From the NCBI RefSeq assembly GCF_024753205.1, contig NZ_JANUGZ010000004.1:806001-870000 (forward strand): a DNA stretch of 64,000 nucleotides, in the 5' to 3' direction. The stretch comes from Massilia aurea (GTDB taxonomy: Bacteria; Pseudomonadota; Gammaproteobacteria; Burkholderiales; Burkholderiaceae_D). This document shows positions 52,148-61,808 of the stretch, one piece after another. The notes beneath the pieces were generated by a model. That model was not told the DNA's origin and ran no database searches. It saw only the letters and a list, made by a program, of their open reading frames with translations. The translations under genes and the position numbers were made by a program. Position 1 is the stretch's first letter; every line of letters starts with the position of its first letter.

Positions 52148-53560
52148 ATGTCGAACTTTTACGATGAAATGTATTCCACTGCAGCAACCGTACGACCTCA
52201 TTACCAGGCGTTCGCGGATTGGCTCGCCCAGCAACCCCCGCATCTGATCGAGCAGAAGCGGGCAGAAGCCGAGCTGAATTTCCAACGCGTGGGGATCACG
52301 TTCGCTGTGTACGGCGACAACGCCGGCAAGGAACGCTTGATCCCATTCGACATCATTCCGCGCGTGATCAACGCCGCCGAGTGGGCCAAGCTGCAGGCCG
52401 GCCTGGTGCAGCGCGTGACCGCGCTGAACCGCTTCCTGCACGATGTGTACCACGACCAGAATATCCTGAAGGCAGGCGTCATCCCCGCTGAACAGATTTT
52501 GAATAATGCGCAGTACCGGCCGGCCATGCAAGGCGTCAAGGTGCCGCTGGATATCTACGCCCACATTGCCGGCGTCGACATCGTGCGCGCCGGTGAGGGC
52601 GAGTTCTACGTGCTCGAAGACAATCTGCGCGTGCCGTCGGGCGTGTCGTACATGCTGGAAAACCGCAAGATGATGATGCGGCTGTTCCCGGCACTGTTCG
52701 CGCGCAACCGCGTGGCGCCAGTCGATCATTATCCCGACCTGCTGCTGGACAATCTGCGCACCGTGGCGCCGCATGGCGGCGACGATCCGACCGTGGTCGT
52801 GCTCACGCCGGGTATGCACAACTCGGCTTATTTCGAGCACGCGTTCCTGGCCCAGCAAATGGGTGTGGCGCTGGTGCAGGGGCAAGACCTGTATGTCAGC
52901 AACGACACTGTCTATATGCGCACTACGCGCGGCCCGAAGCAGGTCGACGTCATCTATCGCCGCATCGACGACGATTACCTCGATCCGCGCGCGTTCCGCC
53001 CCGAATCGACGCTGGGCGTGCCGGGCCTGCTCGATGCGGTGCGCGCCGGCCGCGTTGGCCTGGCCAATGCCATCGGTACCGGCGTGGCGGACGACAAGTC
53101 GATCTACCCGTTCGTGCCGGACATGATCGAGTTCTATCTCGGCGAAAAGCCGATTCTGAACAACGTGCCGACCTACCAGTGCAGGAAACCAGAACACCTC
53201 CAGTACACGCTGGCGAATTTGCCGCAACTGGTGGTCAAGGAAGTGCACGGCGCGGGCGGCTACGGGATGCTGGTCGGACCGGCCTCGACGACGGCCGAGA
53301 TCGAAGACTTCCGCCGCCGCCTGCTGGCCAATCCGGACGGTTACATCGCCCAGCCGACGCTGGCGCTGTCGGCGTGCCCGACCTATGTCGAATCGGGCAT
53401 CGCGCCGCGCCACATCGATCTGCGCCCGTTCGTGTTGTCGGGCAAGAGCGTGTCGATGGTGCCGGGCGGGCTGACCCGCGTGGCGTTGCAAGAAGGCTCC
53501 CTGGTGGTCAATTCGTCGCAGGGCGGCGGCACCAAGGACACCTGGATACTGGAGAACTAG
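52148..53560 (+). CDS. Circularly permuted type 2 ATP-grasp protein (stand-alone)
   Basis: The 470-residue ligase has the same permuted ATP-grasp module as the leftward operon: ITFAVYGDNAGKERLIPFDIIPR near the start, VVVLTPGMHNSAYFEHAFLA, VVKEVHGAGGYGMLVGP and GGGTKDTWILEN at the end. It should activate a carboxylate for amide bond formation. AGGAGG at 52137-52142 favours the second of two adjacent ATGs. The alpha-E gene starts 1 bp after its stop. A 190-bp divergent promoter region separates it from the DUF2126 gene. Confidence 0.9.
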   Translation: MSNFYDEMYSTAATVRPHYQAFADWLAQQPPHLIEQKRAEAELNFQRVGITFAVYGDNAGKERLIPFDIIPRVINAAEWAKLQAGLVQRVTALNRFLHDVYHDQNILKAGVIPAEQILNNAQYRPAMQGVKVPLDIYAHIAGVDIVRAGEGEFYVLEDNLRVPSGVSYMLENRKMMMRLFPALFARNRVAPVDHYPDLLLDNLRTVAPHGGDDPTVVVLTPGMHNSAYFEHAFLAQQMGVALVQGQDLYVSNDTVYMRTTRGPKQVDVIYRRIDDDYLDPRAFRPESTLGVPGLLDAVRAGRVGLANAIGTGVADDKSIYPFVPDMIEFYLGEKPILNNVPTYQCRKPEHLQYTLANLPQLVVKEVHGAGGYGMLVGPASTTAEIEDFRRRLLANPDGYIAQPTLALSACPTYVESGIAPRHIDLRPFVLSGKSVSMVPGGLTRVALQEGSLVVNSSQGGGTKDTWILEN

Positions 53561-53561
53561 C

Positions 53562-54632
53562 ATGTTGAGCCGCACCGCAGATCATTTGTTCTGGATGGCC
53601 CGCTACACCGAGCGGGCTGAAAACACGGCGCGCATGCTCGACGTGCGCGTCCAGTATTCGCTGATGCCGCAATCGGTCCAGGCCGAGCAGCAAGGCTGGC
53701 GCACGATGCTGAGCGTGTCCGAACTCGAAGCCCAGTTCGACGCCAAGTACGACGCACTGACGCAAAAAAACGTCATCGACTTCATGGTACGTGACCCGGA
53801 CAATCCGTCGTCGATCGCCAGCTGCCTGCGCGCCGCGCGCGAAAATGCCCGCGCCGTGCGCGGCACCTTGACCACCGAAGTCTGGGAAACCGAAAACACC
53901 ACCTGGCTCGTGCTGCAAAAGCACCTGAGCGAGCGCATGTTCGAACGCGATCCCGGCCAGTTCCTCGAATGGGTCAAGTACCGCTCGCACCTGTCGCGCG
54001 GCGTCACGCTGGGCACGATGTTCCAGGATGAAGCGTTCAACTTCATCCGCCTGGGCACCTTTCTGGAACGGGCCGACAACACGGCGCGGATTCTCGACGT
54101 GAAGTTCCGGTTCCTGGCGTCGGACACGATCCAGGAAGGCGCGCAAGGCGAATACTATTACCTGGTCGCGCTGCTGCGCTCGGTATCTGCGTTCGAGACC
54201 TATCGCAAGGTATACCGCCACGCGATCACGCCGACCCGCGTGGCCGAACTGTTGATTTTGCAGGGCAAGATGCCGCGCTCGCTGGTGGCCTGCATGGCCG
54301 CGGTCGTCGCCGTGCTGCAAGATGTGCGCAACGAGCTGTCGCACGACACCGAGCGGCTGGCGGAAAAACTGCATGCGTCGCTCAAGTCGGCCGAGATCAA
54401 CGAGATCCTCGACGAAGGTTTGCACGAATTTTTGACCAAGTTCCTGGCGTGTATTGGCGAGCTGGGTAACGGTATCGGGCGTGACTTCCTGCTGCCGGTG
54501 GCGCCGGAGTTGCCGGAAGTGGTGCCAGTGCCTGTGCCGGCGCCGACCCAGTCGCAGACGCAGTCGCAAACGTCATCGCAGACCTCATCGCAGACGCAGA
54601 CCCAGTCGCAAACACAGTCGCAGACGCGTTGA
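53562..54632 (+). CDS. Stand-alone alpha-E domain protein with Ser/Gln/Thr tail
   Basis: The 356-residue helical protein begins [27 protein letters not shown], the alpha-E (DUF403, COG2307) signature, and repeats a related segment at about 160 ([21 protein letters not shown]). The core ends near residue 320. A low-complexity tail, Pro/Val then SQTQ repeats, follows. The alpha-E family occurs with permuted ATP-grasp and transglutaminase partners and has no proven activity. GGAG lies in the end of the upstream gene. The tail is absent from the fused alpha-E of the other operon. Confidence 0.9.
   Translation: MLSRTADHLFWMARYTERAENTARMLDVRVQYSLMPQSVQAEQQGWRTMLSVSELEAQFDAKYDALTQKNVIDFMVRDPDNPSSIASCLRAARENARAVRGTLTTEVWETENTTWLVLQKHLSERMFERDPGQFLEWVKYRSHLSRGVTLGTMFQDEAFNFIRLGTFLERADNTARILDVKFRFLASDTIQEGAQGEYYYLVALLRSVSAFETYRKVYRHAITPTRVAELLILQGKMPRSLVACMAAVVAVLQDVRNELSHDTERLAEKLHASLKSAEINEILDEGLHEFLTKFLACIGELGNGIGRDFLLPVAPELPEVVPVPVPAPTQSQTQSQTSSQTSSQTQTQSQTQSQTR
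54546..54630 (+). repeat. Short tandem repeat encoding an SQTQ tail
   Basis: Variants of CAGTCGCAGACG repeat about seven times in frame at the 3' end of the alpha-E gene, alternating with TCATCGCAGACC. Confidence 0.85.
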
Positions 54633-54726
54633 CCAACTCGCGCACCAAACAATGGCGCGGCGCACCGTCATGGCCAGCCTGCGTCATGGCGGTGCGCCCA
54701 CTTTAACGAAGGAAGGCGGGCCTGCG

Positions 54727-55524
54727 ATGTGGCTGCGAACCGGTTGCAAGCTCAGTTTCAGCGTCGACTACCCCACGCCATTCATCCTGATGCTGCGTCC
54801 CCGCAGCGGTGCGCAACAGTGGGTGGCGCGCGAATCCTATACGCTCACCCCGAGCGTGCAAGTGCTTGAATATACGGATGCCTACGGCAACCTGTGCCAG
54901 CGGCTGACAGCGCCGCCCGGCGAGTTTTCAATCCAGACGTCGGCCGACGTGCTGACCGACCAGGTCATCAGTGTTGCACCCGGTGCGCCGTTCGATGAGG
55001 TGCCGACCTTGCCGGCGGACGTGCTGCTGTATCTGCTGCCAAGCCGTTACTGCGAATCCGACCGGTTTGCCGAGATGGCCAGCGCCATTGTGGCGGGTGT
55101 CGCGCCAGGGTATGACCAGGTCGCCTGCATCACCGACTGGATCCGGCGCGAGGTGCGCTTCAATCCGGCGGCGAATCACACGCAGATGGCAGCAACCGAG
55201 GTCAATGAATATCGCGAAGGCGTGTGCCGCGATCTGGCGCACCTGGGCATTGCGCTGTGCCGCGCGCTGAGCATTCCGGCGCGCATTGTCGCCGGTTATC
55301 TGCATGGCCTGGTGCCGATGGACCTGCATGCGTGGTTTGAAGCGTATGTGGGCGGGCGCTGGTACACGTTCGATGCGAGCCAGGATGGACCGCGCGGCGG
55401 CCGCGTGACGATCGGGTATGGGCGCGATGCGGCCGATGTAGCGATCTTCACGCAGTTCGGGCCGGCGCTGGCGCTGCATGAGATGCAGGTGACGGTGGAG
55501 TTGCTGGAGGGGGCGCCAGGTTGA
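54727..55524 (+). CDS. Transglutaminase-like protein, third gene of the rightward operon
   Basis: The 265-residue protein has an N-terminal beta domain ([19 protein letters not shown]) and a transglutaminase core. Cys is in [20 protein letters not shown], His in [16 protein letters not shown] and Asp in [10 protein letters not shown]. It differs from the two transglutaminases of the leftward operon in its shorter N-domain. The longer open frame starts inside the alpha-E gene; ATG 54727 gives the standard beginning, though the GGAAGG site is somewhat distant. Confidence 0.88.
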   Translation: MWLRTGCKLSFSVDYPTPFILMLRPRSGAQQWVARESYTLTPSVQVLEYTDAYGNLCQRLTAPPGEFSIQTSADVLTDQVISVAPGAPFDEVPTLPADVLLYLLPSRYCESDRFAEMASAIVAGVAPGYDQVACITDWIRREVRFNPAANHTQMAATEVNEYREGVCRDLAHLGIALCRALSIPARIVAGYLHGLVPMDLHAWFEAYVGGRWYTFDASQDGPRGGRVTIGYGRDAADVAIFTQFGPALALHEMQVTVELLEGAPG

Positions 55525-55537
55525 CGATCCCCCGCCA

Positions 55538-55651
55538 GTAGGGTGGACGGGTTTCCCGTCCACGCGTTCAACGATCCTTGGCGCGCCACAAAATCACGTC
55601 AATTTGAACGCGTGGACGGCATAGCCGGCTCGGCGCCCCCGTCCACCCTAC
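55538..55651. repeat. Nested extragenic palindrome (REP/MITE-like)
   Basis: A 114-bp element has perfect 14-bp outer inverted repeats (55538-55551 and 55638-55651, GTAGGGTGGACGGG). Perfect 16-bp inner repeats (55556-55571 and 55604-55619) lie inside them. A local hairpin, GGACGGG-TTT-CCCGTCC, lies at 55545-55561. It lies between the convergent transglutaminase and zinc-peptidase genes. The structure is that of a dispersed extragenic repeat; only one copy is evident here. Confidence 0.8.
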
Positions 55652-55657
55652 TCAAGC

Positions 55658-56824
55658 TCAGACGGCAGCTGGTGCCGGTGCTGCAGGTGCTGCCGGTGCT
55701 GGCGCAGCCGCCGGTGCTGGTGCAGCCGCTTGTGCCTGCGCCGCCTGCGCAGCCAGTGACGGCTTGCCCATCTGATCACGCACGACCTTGTGCACGAATT
55801 CCAGCTTTTCCAGCACAGGCGTACTGAGCTTGAACGGGTACGAATCCGGCATGCCGATGCTGCGGTTCAGGCTATTGAGCACGTAGGTCAGCGCGAACCA
55901 GTCGCTCAGTGTTTCTTCGAACGCGCCGGATTTTGTCGGCAGCGTGATCTTGTCCAGTTCCGGCTCGTCGGCCTTGGCCGGCTTGAGCGACAGCCCGCAC
56001 GAGTGCGCGGTTTCCAGCGTATCGATCATGTGCAGGTAGTGGGCCCAGGTCTCAGCCCAGTCTTCCCATGGGTGCGATGCGGCGTAGCTGCTCACGAAGC
56101 GCTCTTCCCAGTCGGCGACCGGACCGTTCTCGTAGTGCCGCTTGAGTGCGTCGCCATAATCCTGGCGCTCGTCGCCGAACAGCGCGCGGTAGCTGTCGAT
56201 CCATGGTGTATCGGCAACCAGGCGGTCGAAATAATAGTGGCCGCTCTCGTGGCGGAAGTGACCCAGCAGCGTGCGGTAACGTTCGTGCATCTGTTCGCGC
56301 GTGCGCTCGCGCTCGGCCGGATCGGCTTCGGCGATGTTCAGCGTGATCAGGCCATTGTCGTGGCCGGTCATCACGCACTGGTCGGTCACGCCGTCTTCGA
56401 GGAACTGAAATGCCAGGCCGGTGTCGGGCTGGGTTTCTTTCGAGGCCGGAGTCAGGTTCAGCTGCGCCAGCGAGAACAGCAGGCGGCGCTTGGCGGTTTC
56501 AAGGCGCGACCACAGGACCCGGTTCTTCTCCGACGTCAGCGCCGGGATCACCACTGTAAGCTGGCATGCTTCGCACAACTCATGCGGATCGTCGGCCGGC
56601 AGCATCCAGTTACACACATTGTGCTGCACATAATTGCTGCACTGCTTGTAGAGCTTGCCTTCATCCTTGCGGTTCAGGCTACGCCACAGGCCGTCTTCAG
56701 CCTGTTCGAAGCTGTTGATGGAACGCTGGGAAGGCTGGTAGCCCAGGGTGCTTTCGCAATTGAAGCAAAGGGTGTTCTCGAAGAAGATCTGATGCGAACA
56801 TTTGTCGCAGTGAAAGGTTTTCAT
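55658..56824 (-). CDS. Zinc-ribbon putative metallopeptidase (COG4307 type)
   Basis: The 388-residue protein has an N-terminal zinc ribbon (Cys6, Cys9, Cys20, Cys23), a second Cys cluster (CNWMLP...ELCEAC), and a zincin motif LLGHFRHESGHYYFDRLV. WEDWAETWAHYLHMIDTL follows, with a further Glu/His set. The HESGH motif suggests metal-dependent peptide hydrolysis in the cytoplasm. The C-terminal 35 residues are an Ala/Pro/Gln low-complexity tail. It is convergent with the transglutaminase operon and probably functionally linked to it. Confidence 0.85.
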   Translation of the reverse strand: MKTFHCDKCSHQIFFENTLCFNCESTLGYQPSQRSINSFEQAEDGLWRSLNRKDEGKLYKQCSNYVQHNVCNWMLPADDPHELCEACQLTVVIPALTSEKNRVLWSRLETAKRRLLFSLAQLNLTPASKETQPDTGLAFQFLEDGVTDQCVMTGHDNGLITLNIAEADPAERERTREQMHERYRTLLGHFRHESGHYYFDRLVADTPWIDSYRALFGDERQDYGDALKRHYENGPVADWEERFVSSYAASHPWEDWAETWAHYLHMIDTLETAHSCGLSLKPAKADEPELDKITLPTKSGAFEETLSDWFALTYVLNSLNRSIGMPDSYPFKLSTPVLEKLEFVHKVVRDQMGKPSLAAQAAQAQAAAPAPAAAPAPAAPAAPAPAAV

Positions 56825-56989
56825 AGCAGCACTGATAGAAGGGTTGGGGTGAAGGTGTATTAACAATCTAACAGTAAATGCGATGTGGGTTTAATCATGT
56901 AAGACAATGCCTCATATCGTGTGCGCCCCCTAGGATACGCGCCTGCTACGCCCCTGGCGCGGGCACCAGGGGCTTCAATAAATGTGCAG

Positions 56990-57025
56990 AAAAACAACAA
57001 ACCACGCCGCCGAAAGACGGCGTGG
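56990..57025 (-). terminator. Rho-independent terminator of the aquaporin gene
   Basis: On the minus strand CCACGCCG and CGGCGTGG (57002-57025) form a stem, followed by TTTGTTGTTTTT (56990-57001). It lies 48 bp past the aquaporin stop. A second GC-rich dyad (GCCCCTGG/CCAGGGGC) lies farther along at about 56950-56973. Confidence 0.85.
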
Positions 57026-57073
57026 CTCGGCGGCCCGGCGTTCCGCCGCCCCAGTCGATCAGGTACCCGGACG

Positions 57074-57859
57074 TCAATGCTGGGCTTGCTCGCGGCCCAC
57101 GCCGCTGCCCCGTACCTGCCGCTGGCGCCGCTCCACATGGCCGTAGGCGGGCGCGTCGACCGGTTCCGACACCGGCGCCTGCGCGCCAATGACGCGGTAG
57201 AGCGCGGCGCCAAGTAACGCGCCGGCGATGGGCGCGATCCAGAACAGCCACAGCTGCCCCACGGCCCAGTCGCCGGCAAACACGGCAACGGCCGTGCTGC
57301 GCGCAGGATTGACGGACGTGTTTGTCACAGGGATGCTGATCAGGTGAATCAGGGTCAGTGCCAAACCGATTGCGACGGGCGCAAACCCTTTGGGCGCGCG
57401 CTGGTCGGTCGCCCCCAGGATAATCAGCAGGAAGAAGGTGGTCATGACGACTTCGCTCAGCAGCCCTGCCAGCAGCGAATAACCGCCTGGCGAATGATCG
57501 CCATAGCCATTGGCAGCAAAGCCATTGGCGCTGTCAAAGCCAGGGGCGCCGCTGGCAATCACATACAGCACGCCGCCGGCGAGGATGCCGCCGGCGACCT
57601 GCGCGACGATATAAGGAAACAGTTCTCGCGCGGGAAAGCGGCCCCCGGCCCACAGGCCGATCGAAACCGCCGGGTTCAGGTGGCAACCCGAGATGTGGCC
57701 GATCGCGTACGCCATCGTGAGCACGGACAAGCCAAAGGCGAGGGCGACGCCGTGCAGGCCGATGCCCAGTTCGGGAAATGCAGCGGCCAGCACCGCGCTG
57801 CCGCACCCGCCCATTACCAGCCAGAATGTGCCGAGAAACTCGGCGCCGTAAATTTTCAT
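57074..57859 (-). CDS. aqpZ: Aquaporin Z
   Basis: The 261-residue protein has six membrane helices and two half-helix NPA loops ([14 protein letters not shown] and [14 protein letters not shown]). The Arg after the second NPA and the His/Phe-rich filter positions fit AqpZ-type water channels. It conducts water across the inner membrane. AAGGAG precedes the ATG. The C-terminal tail of about 30 residues after the last helix is longer than in E. coli AqpZ. Confidence 0.93.
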   Translation of the reverse strand: MKIYGAEFLGTFWLVMGGCGSAVLAAAFPELGIGLHGVALAFGLSVLTMAYAIGHISGCHLNPAVSIGLWAGGRFPARELFPYIVAQVAGGILAGGVLYVIASGAPGFDSANGFAANGYGDHSPGGYSLLAGLLSEVVMTTFFLLIILGATDQRAPKGFAPVAIGLALTLIHLISIPVTNTSVNPARSTAVAVFAGDWAVGQLWLFWIAPIAGALLGAALYRVIGAQAPVSEPVDAPAYGHVERRQRQVRGSGVGREQAQH

Positions 57860-58182
57860 TGTGGTCTCCTTCGGATCACTATTGCAATGTGAAACAGCAG
57901 CGGACAGCAGCGGATACCGGTGGAGAACGTGGTGGCAGTGTCGGAGGCCGCAGGTGTTAATAGGACACCCTGCGCCGCGCGAGGTTCCATGAGCGGCGCA
58001 CCTCGTGTCTGGAGAAAATTGACCGCCGCCGCGCGCATTGGCGCCGCACAAACCATCGTGAGATTTCGGTGCGCGCCGTACCGTGCGTGTGCGGCGCCGT
58101 GCATGATTGGCGCGCTGCCTGACATCGCCAGTGGCGCCGGGTGTCGGCAGCGTGGCGCTGTTTAACATTGACTGGAGAGATC
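57860..58182. other. Divergent intergenic region before the HAF-repeat gene
   Basis: This 323-bp GC-rich gap separates aqpZ from the divergent HAF-repeat gene. Apparent short frames on both strands have no ribosome site and no family resemblance. No promoter or RNA could be assigned with confidence. Confidence 0.5.
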
Positions 58183-59751
58183 ATGTATTGGGGTTGGAGG
58201 AAGATGATGTCGGTTGCCAGCGCCATGCGGTGGCTGGCGTGCATGGGCTTGTGGGCAGGCCTGTTGGTCCTCGCGGCGGCCAGTCCCGCGCTGGCACAGC
58301 CAGCGCCAGCGTCCATCCAGGTCAGCGGCGGCGCGGGCGCATCGCCAGCCGCCTACCGCGTGATCAACCTGGGCACGGGCGAGATCGCGACCTACCCGCG
58401 CATCAATGCGTCAGGGCACGTCGCGTTCTCGCTGATCCATGGCGATCGTACGGACGGCTACTTTTACGATGGCAATGCCGTTCGGGAGATGGGTTCGCTG
58501 GGCGGCCGTACCGTGTATGCAAACGACCTGAACGATGCCGGGCAGGTCGCCGGCACGTCGCTCAATGAAGCTGGCATCGAAAATGCCTTCGTCTGGAGCG
58601 TGCGCGGCGGCATGCTCGACCTGCGCGCCGACGCATCCCGTGGTCGCTCATATGGCTGGGCCATCAACAAACGCGGCGTCGTCACCGGCGCAGCAGGCGA
58701 TGCAGCGCATCCATTTCTCTGGAGCGTCGCCAGCGGTGTCGAAGACCTGAACGTTACGCCCGGGATTCCGGCGCCGGCAGCTGGCCGCGTGCTGAACGAC
58801 GCCGGCCTGGTTGCCGGCGTGACGACGATCGATGACGAATTCACGCGCGCTTTCGTCTGGACACGTTCGGATGGGCTCATCGACATCGACACGCTGGGCA
58901 GCGTCGAATCGTCACCGGTGGCCGTCGGGGCCGGGGGCGAGGTGGCGGGCAACCGGTTCGCGTCGTTCGACGATGGCGGCGCGCGGCCGTTTCTCTGGAC
59001 GCGCGCCACCGGCATGGTCGACCTTGGCACCGGCCGCGGTTCCACCGCATCGGTCATTGCGATGACGCCCGGTCTGCACATCGCCGGGAGTATCGGGTAT
59101 CCGGATGGGCGTCAAAGGGCAATGTCGTGGACGCGCCAGCGCGGGATGCGCGAACTCGGCACGCTGGGCGGGCGGACATCCGCCGCGCGCGACGTCAACA
59201 CCCGGGGCCAGATCGTCGGTTTTGCCGAGGACCGGCTTGGTGCCATGCGCGCCTTCGTCTGGAGCGATCGAGGTGGCATGCTCGACCTGAACCGGGCGCT
59301 GCGCCATGCGCCGCCGGGCCTCGTGCTGGACCAGGCGCTGGCGATCGGTGACAACGGCGCGATCGTGGCGGGCTCGAATGCGGGGCTGGTACTGCTGAGG
59401 CCAGATCGGGAATGCATGTGCGGTCACACGCTGGGGCCGCTGGTCCTGCCTGCGCAGGCCGAGGCCGGCGTGCCGCTGCAGGCGTCGGTCAGTTTCGTCG
59501 ATGGCGACCGGACCGGCACGCGCAGCGTCGAGTGGGCATGGGGTGACGGCAGTAGCGGGGCGGCGCGCAAGATCGTGGAGCAGGGCGGCGGCGGCAGTGC
59601 GAGCGCCAGTCACAGCTTTTCAACGGCCGGCGTGTATGCGGTGACGGCGACGGTCGTGGCGCGCGACGGGCGCAGGGCGACTGTCAGCCGGACTGTGGTG
59701 GTGACCGGTCCGGGGGCGCTGCACGTCGGCACCGCTCCGAGCAATATTTGA
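58183..59751 (+). CDS. Secreted HAF-repeat protein with C-terminal PKD domain
   Basis: The 522-residue protein has a signal peptide ([24 protein letters not shown]). Repeated HAF-type extracellular units of about 45 residues follow ([59 protein letters not shown]). A PKD-like domain near 430-510 has WAWGDGS and [15 protein letters not shown]. The repeats probably form a beta-propeller. The role is unknown but extracellular. GGAGA precedes the ATG. A CMCGH motif lies at the junction. It overlaps a small antisense gene at the 3' end. Confidence 0.8.
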   Translation: MYWGWRKMMSVASAMRWLACMGLWAGLLVLAAASPALAQPAPASIQVSGGAGASPAAYRVINLGTGEIATYPRINASGHVAFSLIHGDRTDGYFYDGNAVREMGSLGGRTVYANDLNDAGQVAGTSLNEAGIENAFVWSVRGGMLDLRADASRGRSYGWAINKRGVVTGAAGDAAHPFLWSVASGVEDLNVTPGIPAPAAGRVLNDAGLVAGVTTIDDEFTRAFVWTRSDGLIDIDTLGSVESSPVAVGAGGEVAGNRFASFDDGGARPFLWTRATGMVDLGTGRGSTASVIAMTPGLHIAGSIGYPDGRQRAMSWTRQRGMRELGTLGGRTSAARDVNTRGQIVGFAEDRLGAMRAFVWSDRGGMLDLNRALRHAPPGLVLDQALAIGDNGAIVAGSNAGLVLLRPDRECMCGHTLGPLVLPAQAEAGVPLQASVSFVDGDRTGTRSVEWAWGDGSSGAARKIVEQGGGGSASASHSFSTAGVYAVTATVVARDGRRATVSRTVVVTGPGALHVGTAPSNI

Positions 59752-59851
59752 CCTGCTCCCAGTCGCGCGCCCACTTCTTGCGCCAGGTAAACGGCAGCGC
59801 GCAGTGGGCGCAGGTCTTGGTGGGCAGCTCGGATTTCTTGCGCATCTTCAT
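59684..59851 (-). CDS. DUF2256 zinc-ribbon mini-protein
   Basis: The 55-residue protein matches DUF2256: [32 protein letters not shown], with four Cys in two CxxC/CxxxC knuckles. The family's function is unknown; its members often sit beside photolyase or cryptochrome genes, which are not present here. The stop lies 68 bp inside the 3' end of the convergent HAF-repeat gene. The ribosome site is poor, so the start at 59851 is uncertain. Confidence 0.75.
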   Translation of the reverse strand: MKMRKKSELPTKTCAHCALPFTWRKKWARDWEQVKYCSERCRRAAPPDRSPPQSG

Positions 59852-60001
59852 GGAGGGATTGTAGCGGTAGCGGGCGCGCGCCGACACACGGCATCCGTAT
59901 CGTGACGACGACGTCAGGCGCAGTCGTCAGGTGACACTCGCTCAGCCGGTTTGACCGGTGGTAAGCTATCAACATCGTCACCTCACACCTGAAGGATTGC
60001 C

Positions 60002-61147
60002 ATGAAGCCGCTGTTCTCCGCCGAAGAAGAAGCGAACGCAGCATCCGCAGTGCCATCCACAGTGCCATCCACCCCGGCCCCGGCGCTGCCGCCCTTGTTC
60101 AGTCCTGCCGGCACCGACGCGCTGCCGGCATTGCGTCCCGAGGCGAGCGCGGCGCCGCTGGTGCGCGTCGATATCTCCGGCATCGACGACAAGGCCATCG
60201 AGTCCCTGGGCGGCGCGACCGGTGCGAGCGTGGCCAAGGTGTCGGCCAAGCTGCTGGGCACCGTGCGTGCATCCGACGCCGACGTCTTCGGCGCGCAGCT
60301 GAACGAACTGATTGCCACCGCCAAGGGCCTCGACCCGGCCAAGCTGCGCTCTGGCGGCCTGATGGCGCGCGTGACGGGCATGTTTGGCTCGGTCAAGGAA
60401 AAGATGCTGTCGCAGTACCAGGTGGTCGAATCGCGCATGGACACCTTGGTGGCCGAAATGACGCGCCATGCCAACGTGCACCGCGGGCGCATCAATGATT
60501 TCGACGAGATGTACAAGGGCCTGGAAATCTATTACCAGGGGCTGGACGCCGACGTCAAAAAGGGCGAAGCATGGGCCGCCAAATTGCAGCAGGCTGTCGC
60601 GCAGCAGGCGGCCCCGGCCAATGCGTTCGAAGCGCAGCAGGCGACCGAACTGCGGCGGCGCCTGGAGCGGCTCGAAAAGCGCATCGACGACCTGCGCCGG
60701 GCGATGCTGATGGCCACGCAGATGGTGCCGCAAATCCGGCTGTCGCAAGACAATGCACGCGCACTGACCGACACCTTCACCGATATCGTCAACGTCTCGA
60801 TCCCGGCCTGGCGCAATGTGTTCTCGCTGTACCTGCTGCAGCTCGAAGCCAAGCAGAGCGCAGCTGTGGCCAATGCTGCCTACGATGCGACCGACGCCGC
60901 CTTCCGCACCCAGGCCGACATGCTGCTGGAAAATACCGAGACCGTGGCCCGCGTCAAGCAGCGCTCGATCGTCAGCCTGGAAACCGCCCAGCACGTGCAG
61001 ACGCAGCTGATGACCGCATTCGACAAGCTCGAGCAGATCTCGAACGAAGGCCAGCAGCGCCGCAAGGACGAGCTGCCGAAGCTGCAGGAACTCGAGCGCG
61101 AACTGATCACGCGCTTCTCGTCGGCGTCAACGCCCGGCGCGCAGTAA
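60002..61147 (+). CDS. TelA/KlaA-family toxic anion resistance protein
   Basis: The 381-residue protein has a Pro/Ala-rich N-terminal 50 residues. The helical TelA domain then runs to the end, with MARVTGMFGSVKEKMLSQYQVVESRMDTLV and ARALTDTFTDIVNVSIPAWRN typical of the family. TelA proteins accompany TerD-family genes in tellurite and general envelope-stress loci; the biochemistry is unproven. GAAGGA precedes the ATG. It is first in a three-gene operon with the TerD-like gene 37 bp later. Confidence 0.9.
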   Translation: MKPLFSAEEEANAASAVPSTVPSTPAPALPPLFSPAGTDALPALRPEASAAPLVRVDISGIDDKAIESLGGATGASVAKVSAKLLGTVRASDADVFGAQLNELIATAKGLDPAKLRSGGLMARVTGMFGSVKEKMLSQYQVVESRMDTLVAEMTRHANVHRGRINDFDEMYKGLEIYYQGLDADVKKGEAWAAKLQQAVAQQAAPANAFEAQQATELRRRLERLEKRIDDLRRAMLMATQMVPQIRLSQDNARALTDTFTDIVNVSIPAWRNVFSLYLLQLEAKQSAAVANAAYDATDAAFRTQADMLLENTETVARVKQRSIVSLETAQHVQTQLMTAFDKLEQISNEGQQRRKDELPKLQELERELITRFSSASTPGAQ

Positions 61148-61184
61148 TCACGAACTGACCCATCACATTCATAAAGGAATATCC

Positions 61185-61772
61185 ATGTCGACCACGCTCG
61201 AAACCGGCCATCGCATTAACCTCGAAAAGACGGCGCCGGGCCTGAAGCGCGTTCGTATCGGCCTGGGCTGGAAGGTCAATGCGGCCGAAGGCCAGGCGTT
61301 CGACCTCGATTCATCGGTCTTTCTGTGCAAGAAGGACGCGGACGACCACCCGGTCATGATCAGCAACGCCCACTTCGTCTATTACAACCACACCACGTCG
61401 CCCGACGGCGCGGTGGTGCACTCAGGCGACAACCGCACGGGCGACAAGGATGGCGACGACGAAGTCATCATCGTCGATCTGGCCAAGGTCGAAGCGGCCG
61501 TGGTGGAAATGCCGATTGTCGTCACGATCCACGACGCCGAGGTGCGCAAGCAGAATTTCGGCCGCGTCAGTGGCGCCTACGTGAAGGTGTACAACGACGA
61601 CACGGGCGAGACGATCGCGCAGTACGACCTGAACGAAGACTACTCGGACAAGACCGCGCTGCAGTTCGGCTCACTGTACCGCCGGGATGGCGAATGGCGC
61701 TTCCAGGCGGTCGGCGCCGGTTTCAAGCTCAATCTGGCGACGTTCATCCGCAAGCTGGGTGGCACGGTCTGA
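61185..61772 (+). CDS. TerD-family calcium-binding stress protein
   Basis: The 195-residue protein has the TerD/TerZ fold. It has a LEK opening, RVRIGLGWKV, FDLDSSVFLC, and the metal-binding stretch SGDNRTGDKDGDDEVIIVDL, whose Asp residues bind calcium in homologs. It ends FKLNLATFIRKLGG. It acts in the cytoplasm or membrane-associated. AAAGGA precedes the ATG. It lies between the TelA gene and an unknown gene, presumably forming one stress unit. Confidence 0.92.
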   Translation: MSTTLETGHRINLEKTAPGLKRVRIGLGWKVNAAEGQAFDLDSSVFLCKKDADDHPVMISNAHFVYYNHTTSPDGAVVHSGDNRTGDKDGDDEVIIVDLAKVEAAVVEMPIVVTIHDAEVRKQNFGRVSGAYVKVYNDDTGETIAQYDLNEDYSDKTALQFGSLYRRDGEWRFQAVGAGFKLNLATFIRKLGGTV

Positions 61773-61808
61773 GGCCGACCACCCGCGCTGCTCGCCCACC
61801 GTTCGCTG

